A stretch of 38,296 bases of DNA. It comes from Psychrobium sp. Its GTDB lineage: Bacteria; Pseudomonadota; Gammaproteobacteria; Enterobacterales; Psychrobiaceae. The translations under genes were made by a program, and so were the position numbers. Below the pieces are notes generated by a model, which worked only from the letters and a program-made list of their open reading frames with translations, had not been told where the DNA came from and ran no database searches. Positions 1 through 10,100 of this stretch are shown here, piece after piece. Every line of letters starts with the position of its first letter. Position 1 is the first letter of the stretch. The DNA lies in assembly GCA_013214905.1 (NCBI GenBank), contig JABSRV010000013.1, positions 1 to 38,296 of the forward strand, read 5' to 3'.

Positions 1-2
1 AA

Positions 3-716
3 GAGTCATTGGTATCTATTGAAAAAAATGTCGCGCTGCGCCTTGATATAAAGATGGGTGACCAGCTGAGCATCTTACTTGGCGCAGAAGAGATAGTGGC
101 TACGGTTACTAACATTCGCAACGTTCATTGGCAGTCGATGCGACCAAATTTCATCTTAATATTTAATAGAGCCGCGCTTGGCGATATGCCCTCAACGTAT
201 ATTTCTTCGTTTTATCTACCTATTGATAAAAAAGACATGTTACGTGAATTGCTAACTCAGTTCCCGACGTTGTCATTAATCAAGATTGACCGGTTAATCA
301 AAAAGCTACGAGAGATCATTGAGCAAGTCTCCTTAGCGTTGTCTTACATTATGTTTTTAGTCATTTGTGCCAGCGTCTTGGTATTGTTGGTGCAGATTCA
401 GGCCAGTTACCAGCAGCGCCATCACGATTTGGTTATTTTACGCACCCTAGGGGCAAGCAAAAAATTGCTAAAACGCGCTATCGCCATCGAGTTTCTAATT
501 TGCGGCGCCTTAGCCGGTTTTATTGCCGCCTTAACCACAGAGTTAGCCTTATGGCTTATTCAAACCCTGGTGATTGAAATGACGTGGCAACCACATCCAA
601 CACTGTGGGTATTAGCTACGGTGCTTGGCGCACTATTTGTCTCGTTTATTGGTACACGAGCGTGTAAAGACTTAACCGAATTGCCACCAAACGAGCTGAT
701 TAGGAACTTGTCGTAA
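3..716 (+). CDS. ABC transporter permease, FtsX-like (YbbP-type), C-terminal part; gene begins upstream of window
   Basis: Frame is open to the window start. C-terminal FtsX-like TM architecture (LSYIMFLVICASVLVLLVQIQASYQQRHHDLVILRTLGASKKLL...) and terminal 'PPNELIRNL'. Confidence 0.8.
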   Translation, partial: ESLVSIEKNVALRLDIKMGDQLSILLGAEEIVATVTNIRNVHWQSMRPNFILIFNRAALGDMPSTYISSFYLPIDKKDMLRELLTQFPTLSLIKIDRLIKKLREIIEQVSLALSYIMFLVICASVLVLLVQIQASYQQRHHDLVILRTLGASKKLLKRAIAIEFLICGALAGFIAALTTELALWLIQTLVIEMTWQPHPTLWVLATVLGALFVSFIGTRACKDLTELPPNELIRNLS

Positions 717-808
717 TTTGGTGAGGGGGTTCACTCAAAACATCGTCATCCCCGTGGTCTCACCGCAGCCGTCATCCCCGTGGTGTTTTTATCAGGGAGG
801 TGGGCGAC

Positions 809-879
809 TTGCAGGATGACGAGGGGTCTGAGTTGCAGGATGACGAGCGGTCTGACTTACAGGATGACGACTATTTTTG
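809..879. repeat. Three tandem ~24-bp units 'TTGCAGGATGACGAGSGGTCTGAS', preceded by two 'CGTCATCCCCGTGGT' units in opposite orientation (744-758, 770-784)
   Basis: Units at 809-832, 833-856 and 857-879 (the last diverges at its 3' end), read directly. GGATGAC and GTCATCC cores are inverted relative to each other. Confidence 0.8.
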
Positions 880-888
880 TCGGTATCA

Positions 889-926
889 AAAATAACAAAT
901 TATGCAGCAGCCTAATTTGTTATTTT
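889..926. terminator. AT-rich stem-loop, possible terminator
   Basis: AAAATAACAAATTA-tgcagcagcc-TAATTTGTTATTTT, perfect 14-bp arms. Confidence 0.55.
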
Positions 927-1145
927 AACAACAACTCAAAAATTTAATTAAATTTGATTAAATACAAAGTATTAACTCTTACTTATCAATATAGATATCA
1001 ACTCATAATACCCAACCTTATGCATAGTTATCAGTCTTATCGCATAGCCATGCATAGCATATAAGGTTATGGGGAGTTGCTAACTTGTAATTAGCTGTAC
1101 ATCTCGTAGAATCAGTCAAAATTAGTCAAATCATTCGGAGCTAGC

Positions 1146-2249
1146 ATGACAAATTGGTCAGTCTTAGAAACAAAAATCAAACAATATTTATGCCCTCCAG
1201 GCAACGGTGTTTTCACTGTCAATACCGCCCAAGAACGTAAAGCGTCTTTGCATACCCACTTATACGGTAGCAGCGAAAACGTAGTTGAATCATGGCAAGC
1301 ACAAATCACTAAACTAGCGGATGATACAAGACCTGTAGTCTTGGGTGTATGCAGCGATACCGGCGGCGGCATTTTACGTGGCGCCAACTGGGGCCCTTTG
1401 TTTTTGCGTCAAACGCTATTAAATGGCAACTACGATGTCGACTATTTTGACGTGGGTGATATTCGCGTTAATCCGCATTTATTGCATGACAAATACCTCA
1501 ACGACGCTACCATCACTAATTGTCGTAAGGCATTTTACCAAGATCCACAATCGCCTTTGCCGGTCAGCCCGTTATCAATTACCGAAGACTTTTGTGACGA
1601 ATTTCATAAGACTTTTCCTGAAAAACGCTTATTCGCCATTGGCGGTGATCACTCGGTTAGCTATCCATTAGTACGTAGTTACTTACGTGCTAAAAAGGAT
1701 CAGGGCAAAAAAGTAGCCTTGATTCACTTTGACGCGCATACCGATTTATTGGTTGAACGTTTAGGCATTGATATTTGCTTTGGCTCTTGGGTTACCCACA
1801 TTTTAGATGATTTACCATCACGCGATATGGCCTTTCAATTCGGCATTCGTTCTAGTGGCCGTGATCGTGGACATTGGGAAGAGACCTTTGGTGTTAATCA
1901 ATTCTGGACTCATGAGATTAATGAACGCGGCGCGCAAAGTATTGCCGATGAAACTATTGGCAAGTTAAAAGCTAATGGTATTGAAGAGCTATATGTTAGT
2001 TTTGATATCGATGCATTAGATGCACACTTTGCTGCGGCTACTGGCACGCCAGAGCCCGACGGCTTAAACCCTGATCAAGCGCTATTAATTATTAGCGAGC
2101 TGCGTAAGCACTTTAAGATCACCGGCGCCGACATGGTTGAGATAGCCCCGTTCCTAAAAACTAATGACGATGACGGCAACGATCAACAAAAAACCCTAGC
2201 CGCTGGTAGCCAAATTAGTGAACTATTGATTAATGCATTAACAGATTAA
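1146..2249 (+). CDS. Arginase/agmatinase/formimidoylglutamase (ureohydrolase) family protein
   Basis: Mn-binding motifs GGDHS, HFDAHTD and SFDIDALD; full-length ORF of 367 aa. Confidence 0.85.
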   Translation: MTNWSVLETKIKQYLCPPGNGVFTVNTAQERKASLHTHLYGSSENVVESWQAQITKLADDTRPVVLGVCSDTGGGILRGANWGPLFLRQTLLNGNYDVDYFDVGDIRVNPHLLHDKYLNDATITNCRKAFYQDPQSPLPVSPLSITEDFCDEFHKTFPEKRLFAIGGDHSVSYPLVRSYLRAKKDQGKKVALIHFDAHTDLLVERLGIDICFGSWVTHILDDLPSRDMAFQFGIRSSGRDRGHWEETFGVNQFWTHEINERGAQSIADETIGKLKANGIEELYVSFDIDALDAHFAAATGTPEPDGLNPDQALLIISELRKHFKITGADMVEIAPFLKTNDDDGNDQQKTLAAGSQISELLINALTD

Positions 2250-2338
2250 TTTGTCATTTCACGACAAACATTAAATAGTAGTTCGCGCTTAATTCTAATC
2301 TGTTCACCGCTAATAATGTTTTTTAAGTAAAGATGGTC

Positions 2339-2372
2339 AAAGTCCGATGATTGCAATCATCGGACTTTTTTA
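2339..2372. terminator. Rho-independent terminator, perfect 30-bp palindrome followed by T-tract
   Basis: AAAGTCCGATGATTG|CAATCATCGGACTTT followed by TTTT; downstream of the arginase-family gene. Confidence 0.85.
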
Positions 2373-2583
2373 TACCTCCGAGTAACCACTTTTACGGCAT
2401 TGCGCTTACGTGATACGTCTAGCGAAACATCGTCATTATGGTCACATACTCGTCTTTTCGTCGCTTAGCTGCCTCGTTTTACTCTATCTTTGGGAGTGAT
2501 GGCGCCATGTGGGTATTTTATCTTACTGACAGTGATAAGGTTCAACATTGGCTAAATCTAGACTAAAAGTCACGTTGAGAATA

Positions 2584-2619
2584 GCAAAAATGCGCATCAG
2601 CTATTAACTGACGCGCATT
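2584..2619 (-). terminator. Probable terminator of pstS
   Basis: Minus strand AATGCGCGTCAG-ttaatag-CTGATGCGCATT followed by TTT; lies downstream of the pstS stop. Confidence 0.7.
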
Positions 2620-2660
2620 CATTAGGCTTGAGTCGCACTAGTTACATCACAACTTCTCGT

Positions 2661-3629
2661 TTATAAACTGATGCCTAACTTTTTAAGTTCTTTGCCAGCA
2701 ACCTTAGCTGATAACGGAATATAACCATCTTTCTCGACAATCTTTTGCCCAACTTTTGATAACACCATTTTAACAAATTCACGCTCCATCGGTGCTAATG
2801 GCTTGTTTGGATGCTTATTAACATAAACGTAAAGATAACGTGCTAACGGGTAGGTGCCGTTTAACGCATTGGCTTTAGTCGCTGCAATAAATTTATTTCC
2901 ACGTTTGGCTAGCGGCACGGCTTTAACACTTGACGTTTTATAACCGATGCCTGAGTAACCTAGCGCATTAATCGACGACGCTACCGATTGCACAACAGAA
3001 GCAGAACCAGGTTGTTCGTTAACCTTGGTATTAAAGTCGCCCTTACATAAGGCTTTTTTCTTGAAATAACCATAGGTGCCCGATACCGAATTACGACCGT
3101 ATAATTGAATATCTCGACGCTTCCAATTGCCAGTTAAGCCTAACTGACCCCAACGATTAATTTCACTACCGCCACACTTGTGAGTAATTGAAAAAATGCT
3201 GTCAACTTGCGCAATGGTCAATCCCTTGATTGGATTGTCTTTATGAGCAAATACAGCCAGTGCATCGATGGCCACACGAACCGCTGTTGGTTTGTAACCG
3301 AAACGTTTTTCAAAGGCTTCAATTTCTCGCGACTTCATTTTACGACTCATCGGCCCAAACTGGGATGTACCTTCGGTGAGTGCTGGGGGCGCAGTAGATG
3401 AGCCAGCCGCTTGAATTTGAATGTTAACGTTAGGATAAAAGCCTTTAAATTCTTCTGCCCAAAATGTCATCATGTTAGCTAAGGTATCAGAGCCCACAGA
3501 AGACATGTTACCCGATACGCCGTGGCTTTTATGATACGCCGCGAGGTTTTTATCTGCTGCTAAACTGTTCGCTGACATTAATAAACCTAAGGTAATTGTT
3601 AGGCTGCTCGCTAGTGTACGTAATTTCAT
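2661..3629 (-). CDS. pstS: Phosphate ABC transporter substrate-binding protein, PstS family
   Basis: Signal peptide, '[25 protein letters not shown]' and '[23 protein letters not shown]'-like SBP motifs, '[13 protein letters not shown]'; adjacent to phoBR. Confidence 0.85.
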   Translation of the reverse strand: MKLRTLASSLTITLGLLMSANSLAADKNLAAYHKSHGVSGNMSSVGSDTLANMMTFWAEEFKGFYPNVNIQIQAAGSSTAPPALTEGTSQFGPMSRKMKSREIEAFEKRFGYKPTAVRVAIDALAVFAHKDNPIKGLTIAQVDSIFSITHKCGGSEINRWGQLGLTGNWKRRDIQLYGRNSVSGTYGYFKKKALCKGDFNTKVNEQPGSASVVQSVASSINALGYSGIGYKTSSVKAVPLAKRGNKFIAATKANALNGTYPLARYLYVYVNKHPNKPLAPMEREFVKMVLSKVGQKIVEKDGYIPLSAKVAGKELKKLGISL

Positions 3630-3660
3630 TTCTCACTCCAATGCTGATAACTTTTAACTT

Positions 3661-3689
3661 TATACCCATAATCAATGGTCACGGGTATA
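3661..3689. repeat. 29-bp inverted-repeat element TATACCC...GGGTATA in the pstS leader
   Basis: tatacccataatcaatggtcacgggtata; 7-bp perfect terminal inverted repeats. Confidence 0.6.
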
Positions 3690-3739
3690 AAAGTTTGTGT
3701 GTGGTTGTTTTGTTTGTTAACGAGGCTTAGTTTGCCCGC

Positions 3740-3783
3740 CCTATGTGAAGGTTACGTGACTAAGTGATGAAGCTTTTATGACA
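3740..3783 (-). promoter_or_regulatory. Putative Pho box array upstream of pstS
   Basis: Minus strand reads TGTCATAAAAG|CTTCATCACTT|AGTCACGTAAC|CTTCACATAGG, four degenerate TGTCAT-like half-sites at 11-bp spacing. Confidence 0.55.
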
Positions 3784-3785
3784 AA

Positions 3786-5084
3786 CTAAGATGCACTAAT
3801 GCGTTCATTATTAATAACAAAACTAAAACAGCTGCCTTTACCTAACGTACTGTCAATATTGAGTGTTGATTGATGGTGTAATAAAACATGTTTAACAATG
3901 GATAGGCCTAAACCGCTGCCGCCACTGCTGCTTGAGCGAGATTGCTCTATGCGATAAAAGCGCTCGGTCAAACGATGTAAATGAACAGGTGCAATGCCAG
4001 GGCCATCGTCGGTCACGCTAAACATCGCGCCTTCTGTACAGTGTTGCCACACGACCTTGATATGACTACCGTCTGGGCAATAACGAATAGCGTTAGTGAC
4101 TAAGTTAGTGCAGGCGCTAAATATTTGCGCTTCATCGCCATACACATCAAGATTAGGCGTAATATTAAATTCGATGCTTAAGTCACGCGTGCCGATAAGC
4201 GCCAACGCATCCTCTCTTAGCATATTGATTTGCGCTGACATCAGCACCACTTTTTTAATCAGCGCATGATTTGACGATTCAATTTTTGATAAGGCGAGCA
4301 GTTGCTCAACCATGCCCTTCATGCGACTTGTTTGCTGCTTCATCGCATTGGTTGCCATCTGCCAACTAGCATCAACCTCGTCGTTATCGCTCATTAACTC
4401 AAGGTATCCTTGCAAAACAGTGAGCGGCGTTTTTAATTCGTGCGATACATTGGCCACAAATTCGCGGCGCATGTCTTCAAGTTGCTGCAATCGAGTAATG
4501 TCTCGTGATACCAACAAAAATTGGTTGCGACCATACTCTATAATACGGTGCTCTAATATGATCAGCTCATTGCGCGGGCTAGGAATTATTAAGACTTGTT
4601 CAAAGTCATGTTCACTTAAATACTGTGAAAATTGCGGATAACGAATAAGATTGTCTAAACGCTGTCCTTGATCTTCTGGCCATTTAAGCCCTAGTAATAA
4701 TCGCGCTTGGCTATTACACCACACAATATTATTGTATTGGTTGTATACCACCACGCCGTCAGGCAGAGCATCGGCTCCTTGGCGAAATTGACCTAATGAA
4801 TGTATTAACTGCTGACGGCGGCGGCGATTACTGCGCTGAATATTTTCAACACCATAATACAGGTGATCCCACATCGACTGACCACCCACATGGTGCTTTT
4901 GCGGCACTTGCCATATCCATTGCAGCAGCTTATAAAATTGATGAATGTTAACGATAAACAAAGCCACTGTGCCGATTAACAATAATAAGGATAGTTGCTC
5001 TAATAAAAGCCCAGCGATCACTAATAAGGCGTAAATGGCCGCCAGTTTCCATAAAATTGCTTTAAGTAAGCCTTTGTCTAACAT
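3786..5084 (-). CDS. phoR: Phosphate regulon sensor histidine kinase PhoR
   Basis: HisKA 'FVANVSHELKTPLTVLQGYLE', HATPase motifs 'DDGPGIAP' and 'GGSGLGLSIVKH', PAS-like region; 3 bp from phoB. Confidence 0.93.
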   Translation of the reverse strand: MLDKGLLKAILWKLAAIYALLVIAGLLLEQLSLLLLIGTVALFIVNIHQFYKLLQWIWQVPQKHHVGGQSMWDHLYYGVENIQRSNRRRRQQLIHSLGQFRQGADALPDGVVVYNQYNNIVWCNSQARLLLGLKWPEDQGQRLDNLIRYPQFSQYLSEHDFEQVLIIPSPRNELIILEHRIIEYGRNQFLLVSRDITRLQQLEDMRREFVANVSHELKTPLTVLQGYLELMSDNDEVDASWQMATNAMKQQTSRMKGMVEQLLALSKIESSNHALIKKVVLMSAQINMLREDALALIGTRDLSIEFNITPNLDVYGDEAQIFSACTNLVTNAIRYCPDGSHIKVVWQHCTEGAMFSVTDDGPGIAPVHLHRLTERFYRIEQSRSSSSGGSGLGLSIVKHVLLHHQSTLNIDSTLGKGSCFSFVINNERISAS

Positions 5085-5087
5085 TGA

Positions 5088-5777
5088 TTAAACTCGTATT
5101 GAAAATCGATAACCAGAGCCACGAACGGTTTGCACGAATTTTTCATGACCAAGACCGGTAATCGCTTTGCGTAAACGCCTGATATGCACATCCACAGTGC
5201 GATCTTCAACGTAAACGTTGGTGCCCCATACTTGGTCCAGCAACTGTTCACGACTAAAAACACGCTCGGTGTGGGTCATAAAAAAGTGCAGTAATTTAAA
5301 TTCAGTGGGTCCCATATTGAGCTGCTCGCCACCTAAACTTACCCGGTGACTCACGGGATCTAACTTCAGGCCTTGGATCTCTATTTCGTCGGCCAAACAC
5401 GTTGGATTCGCGCGACGTAATACCGCCTTAATGCGCGCTATTAACTCTTTAGGTGAAAACGGTTTAGTGATGTAATCGTCAGCCCCCACTTCCAAGCCTC
5501 GAACCTTGTCTTCTTCTTCACCACGGGCGGTAAGCATGATAATAGGGATTTCTTTGCTGTAATCGTTACGCTTTATTTCTTTAGCCAAACCAATGCCATT
5601 ACCACCTGGAAACATCCAATCTAGTAAAATTAGATCGGGGTAAGGCTCCGTTAAACAGGCCACAGCACTTTGGTAATCTTGCGCCTGCACCACGTCAAAT
5701 CCCTGCTGATTTAACACAAAACATAACATCTCGCGAATCGCGGCTTCATCTTCAACTACTAATATCCGTGCACTCAT
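5088..5777 (-). CDS. phoB: Phosphate regulon response regulator PhoB
   Basis: OmpR/PhoB-type receiver plus winged helix: '[13 protein letters not shown]', '[15 protein letters not shown]', '[18 protein letters not shown]', 'RGSGYRFS'. Confidence 0.95.
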   Translation of the reverse strand: MSARILVVEDEAAIREMLCFVLNQQGFDVVQAQDYQSAVACLTEPYPDLILLDWMFPGGNGIGLAKEIKRNDYSKEIPIIMLTARGEEEDKVRGLEVGADDYITKPFSPKELIARIKAVLRRANPTCLADEIEIQGLKLDPVSHRVSLGGEQLNMGPTEFKLLHFFMTHTERVFSREQLLDQVWGTNVYVEDRTVDVHIRRLRKAITGLGHEKFVQTVRGSGYRFSIRV

Positions 5778-5821
5778 GTTAACCCATTCCTTAAATAAAC
5801 AATCGCAAGCATTATCATCAG

Positions 5822-5854
5822 TAATTATGACAATAATATGACAATAATATGAAG
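5822..5854 (-). promoter_or_regulatory. Putative Pho box array upstream of phoB
   Basis: Minus strand TTCATATTATTGTCATATTATTGTCATAATTA: three TGTCATA-like half-sites at 11-bp period, 45-77 bp upstream of the phoB ATG. Confidence 0.75.
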
Positions 5855-5899
5855 CAAGCGCAGTTTATCGCATATTTATTCAACGAACTAATTTTAAAC

Positions 5900-5930
5900 A
5901 AAAAAAAGCCGCTAATGAAGTAGCGGCTAA
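5900..5930 (-). terminator. Rho-independent terminator of the porin gene
   Basis: Minus strand AGCCGCTA-cttcat-TAGCGGCT followed by TTTTTTT. Confidence 0.85.
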
Positions 5931-5951
5931 TCATGTTTTTACTCAAATTTT

Positions 5952-6881
5952 TTAGAATTTATATTCCATGCCAATCGCTAAATGGCTAGCATCTGTGCCA
6001 TCGTCTAGGGAAGAATCACTGTAGAATGCATAAGTCTTTACGTTCTTCGCTAGCTTGTAATCAACGCCGATTGAAAAGCCGGTGCCTTGTGCTTTATCTT
6101 CACTGTCTTGATACTGTGCTTTAAGCGTCGTTTTACCCATAGAGTAGGCTACGTTAACTAAGAAACCATCGCCATCACTTGCGCCGTCAGCTGTTTCAGA
6201 GCTATTAAACATCGCGCCTAACTTAACGTCGCCTAACTTACCATACACAGTAAGACGTGTTGTATCACGACCAGCAACGTCGCTATCGAGTGCGAGGGCT
6301 GCGTAAAGATCTGAACGTTTAAGCTTTGCATCACCATACATTAAGGCCAAACTAGTGCCCGTTTTTCCGTCTGACTTTTTATTATCTTCGGCAATGACGG
6401 TAGCGCCAAATGAAAAGCCATTCATTGTTGGCGAAATATAAGTCAGCGTATCATCAAGACGATTTTCACCGTTGAACATATGCTTGATGTCACCGTTTAA
6501 GTCGTTGAACAAGTCAATTTTACCTTGCGACAATTTCAGCATAGTATCGTTACGACCCAATAATACCGTACCAAAGTTACCTTTAAGGCCAACCCATTGG
6601 CTGCGGGCTTTAAAGTTATCATTTTCGTCATCAGCAACATCTACTTGCCATTCTATTTTATAAATAGCACTAAGTTCGTCATTAATCTTAACTTTGCCTT
6701 TTACACCAATGCGTGAAGCATTTGATTTTACGTTTGTTTTTGAATCGCTATTCACATCGTCACTTTGGAACGATGCATTAACCTTACCGTAGACTTTGAC
6801 CTGTTCGCCGGCAAATGCGCCGCCACTTAATAATAAACCTGCAGTTAATGCGACGGCTGTTTTTTTAAAAAGAATAGTCAT
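5952..6881 (-). CDS. Gram-negative general porin
   Basis: Signal peptide, 'VKVYGKVNASFQ', 'SRIGVKGKVKINDELSAIYKIEWQVD', C-terminal 'GMEYKF' with terminal aromatic residue typical of outer-membrane barrels. Confidence 0.9.
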   Translation of the reverse strand: MTILFKKTAVALTAGLLLSGGAFAGEQVKVYGKVNASFQSDDVNSDSKTNVKSNASRIGVKGKVKINDELSAIYKIEWQVDVADDENDNFKARSQWVGLKGNFGTVLLGRNDTMLKLSQGKIDLFNDLNGDIKHMFNGENRLDDTLTYISPTMNGFSFGATVIAEDNKKSDGKTGTSLALMYGDAKLKRSDLYAALALDSDVAGRDTTRLTVYGKLGDVKLGAMFNSSETADGASDGDGFLVNVAYSMGKTTLKAQYQDSEDKAQGTGFSIGVDYKLAKNVKTYAFYSDSSLDDGTDASHLAIGMEYKF

Positions 6882-6932
6882 TCTAGTTTCCCTGTAAATA
6901 GATTATGTGTTTGTTTCGAAAGAGCATACGTA

Positions 6933-6956
6933 GTCATTATGACAACAATATGACAG
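6933..6956 (-). promoter_or_regulatory. Putative Pho box upstream of the porin gene
   Basis: Minus strand CTGTCATATTGTTGTCATAATGAC: two TGTCATA half-sites 11 bp apart, 52-75 bp upstream of the porin start. Confidence 0.75.
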
Positions 6957-6957
6957 C

Positions 6958-7164
6958 TATACCCGTCATATTTTAAACCGCAGTTTGATTAATAAATACG
7001 TCGTGTATTTCTCCAAAGGCCGCCACAAGCGACGTTCATAATATTTCCAGAATATTTTGTGGCGGCGTTTCGAAACTTGACGGCTTTGCCTACACGAATG
7101 TAGGTACTCCGGTTTTGTCTGGCACTGAAAACCTGCACTGCAATTCCAATAAATTTGGGTATAT
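6958..7164. mobile_element. MITE-like palindromic repeat element with TATACCC ends
   Basis: Begins tatacccgtcat and ends aaatttgggtata; internal inverted repeat GCCGCCACAA...TTGTGGCGGC and hairpin CCTACA-ttcg-TGTAGG (minus strand); no ORF. Confidence 0.6.
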
Positions 7165-7177
7165 ACTTCTGCTGTAG

Positions 7178-10100
7178 CTACCGCGCTAGCAATTCGATCT
7201 TACTCTGCCCATTGCCCAAAGCAGTAATTTGAATGCGCGTTCCTACGCGTTCAACTAACCCTTGTACGTGAGAGATGATACCAATTTGTCGGCCGCTCGC
7301 TTGCAGTGAATCTAAGCAGCTTAGCGCAACTTCTAGCGTATCGGGGTCGAGTGTACCAAAGCCTTCATCAATAAATAAAGTATTAATTTTAGTTTGTAAA
7401 CTGGTAATTGAGCCTAGCCCAAGCGCCAGCGCGAGCGATACTAAAAATGTCTCGCCGCCCGACAGACTATCGATGGAACGCACTTCATCACCCATGTCTT
7501 GATCGATCATTTGTAAATCGAGTTCAGCGCCCGGTACACGCTGCAATAAGTAACGCGGTGCTAATTCTTTTAAATGATGATTTGCGCTAACCAGCATTTG
7601 TTCAAGGGTTAGACTTTGCGCAAATGTTCTAAATTTAGCGCCATCTGCACTGCCAATAAGATCTTTCATTTCTAACCACAATTGTGTCGTCGCGCTTTGC
7701 TCTTCGATTTCTTGCTGCAACTGACCATGACGTATCATTGATTGATTATGTTGCTCTAATGCGCTGCGATAATTAAATTGCTCTTCACTGTACTGTTTGT
7801 GCTGCGCGGCAATGCTTTTTAATAACATTTCACGCTGCCCACAATCACTTAAACTTGGTTTAGGTGATAACTCAGGACACAACTGCAATAAAAGTTCATC
7901 CTTAGCGTTAAGCGCAACTCGCCCTTCATCGAGTCGTTGTTGCTGTTCTTTCAATACCGCCTGTACTTGATGATAATGTTGTAATAACGCCGCTTGCTGC
8001 TGCCGCTGTTTAAGCAGCCACTGATGATCGTAATTAAGCAGTGCGTTGAGCTCATCGGCGTTAATTCCTAACTTACGCTGCCACGCAATCCAATCGTCTT
8101 GCAAGGTCAATACATCGCCATTAAGCGCCACTAAATGCTGACTAATTTGCTGCAAATTATTTTGCTGCACTAATATTTCATTATGGCTATTCATTAGCGC
8201 CAACTCGGCGTTATTGCAAGCTTGGCTCAATTGATTCAATTGTTCTTCCAATGCTTTCTTATAGTGCACTGGATCTTGACCATCAGTTAGGGAAGTAAGC
8301 TGCGCTTGCCATTGTGCATGCTGTGTTTGATTTGCCTCATATTGCTGCTTTAATGGTTGCAGTTGCTGCGTCAAATGCTGTATTTGTTGCGTTAAGGCGA
8401 TATTATTTTGACTTAATTCAAGCGCCTCACTATTGAGTTGATTAAGGTAGTTACTTTTTTCAATGAACTGCTCAACGTCATTAGCCATCTGTCGTTTGAA
8501 ATCGCCAATAAGCACGGTATCACTTAATATTTCAGACCAATTGGCGGCCCCATAAAGATCTTGCAAAAAACCGATACGTTCATGCATTTGTGCCAAAAAT
8601 TGCTTGCTATACTGTTTAGCCAACAGTAAATCGCCGTCAAGACTGCGTGTTTTATGTTGCAGGTTATCAATGTGTTGCTTGCCAATTTCCACTTGGTGCT
8701 GTTCGTTAGTCACTTTCTGCTCAAGTACTCTGGCTTGCTCAACTAATTGCGACACTTGTTGATATTGCGTTTTGGCCTGTTCTATTTCTAATTTGGTTTG
8801 CGCTAGTTGCTCATCAACTTTTGCTAACATAGCCTTAGATACATCACCCAGTGACATCTCGTTGAGCAGGCCGTTTAATTCGGCTATTTCATCAATGATT
8901 TTCGTTAGGTGCTGCGCTTGTTGCTTACCAATAACATCAAGCTGCGTTAATTCAGTATTTAGCGCTTGGCTGCGTTGACTAAGCTGGCCATCACGTTCTA
9001 TCAATTGAGCAATGAGTTGGTCACCAATATTTAATTCTTTGGCGTAAGGGTGATCCTTACTGCCACAAAGTGCGCACGGTTCATCAACCACCAGCCCTTT
9101 TCTATGCTGACTTAAAGACATCACTTTTTGTGCTTGCAACAACGAACGATTAGCTTCCTCAGCGGCGGGTAAATGGCTCTGTAATTGCTGTTTAACATTT
9201 TGATAAGTAATGCGTGACTGAGTTAAATATTGCTGTATTTCTTGTTCTTGCTGCTGCTTTTGCCCAATCATATGTTGATATTGCAGCGCCTGAATAACCA
9301 ACTGCTGTTGCTTATTTAGCTCTCCATGATTGTATTGCAAGGCCTCAATCTGTGACTCCATCTGAGACAGGCTTGTCCCTGAAAATGACTCGACATATGT
9401 TTGTAGCTGTTGCGTTAAATCTTGCACTTGTTTTTGCTGTAGTTCTAATTCTTTATTAGCATCAATAAGCTGGCTGGACAACTGCTGTTGCGCTTGTTCA
9501 TCTTGAACTATTTGGTCTTGATACTGTTGATTATTTTGCTGTAATTGCAAGTAATCACTCATTGCTTGCTCTATGGTGCCAAGCTGATTGACCACCAATG
9601 ACAAGTGCTGATGATCGGTGACATAATCATTAAGCTGGTGTGTGACGTGACTATTTTGCTCGATTAAGCTTTCATTGCCCTGTAATTTTCGTTGTAGCGT
9701 AGATTGTTGCTGCTCAATCACTGTAATTTGCTGCTGTTTCTCTTGCAACTGCTCAGCCAATTGCGTCACCTCGACGCTTCGTCTAATCGCCAATTCCAAT
9801 TCAGGCAATTGCTGTTCAAAGTTTGTTTGTGCTTGGGTTTTACTGTGCTTTAGTTGTTCTACTTGGTGCTGCGTGGTGACATATGTTTGCTCTTGCGCGA
9901 CGATACTTGTTTGCTGCGCCGACTGCTGTTCGACCAAAGATACGTACTCTTCCTCGCGCTGTGCCAATTGCACTTTTACAACATTTGCACCTTGCGCCAA
10001 TTCAACCTTTTGAACTAATTGATTGTTGTCTTCCTGCTGCTTAATGTTGTTTTGTGCTTGCACTATTTTTTGCTGGCCATCGCTCATTTGCTGTGCGAGG

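Noticed and set aside
744-879. CRISPR array
   Set aside because: Units are adjacent tandem copies without unique spacers, some are inverted, and there are no cas genes.
9675-10013. Cys-rich ORF on the plus strand (MPCNFRCSVDCCCSITVICCC...)
   Set aside because: Antisense to the Gln-rich SbcC coiled coil. The Cys/Ser richness is the complement of CAA/CAG-type codons, so it is not an independent gene.
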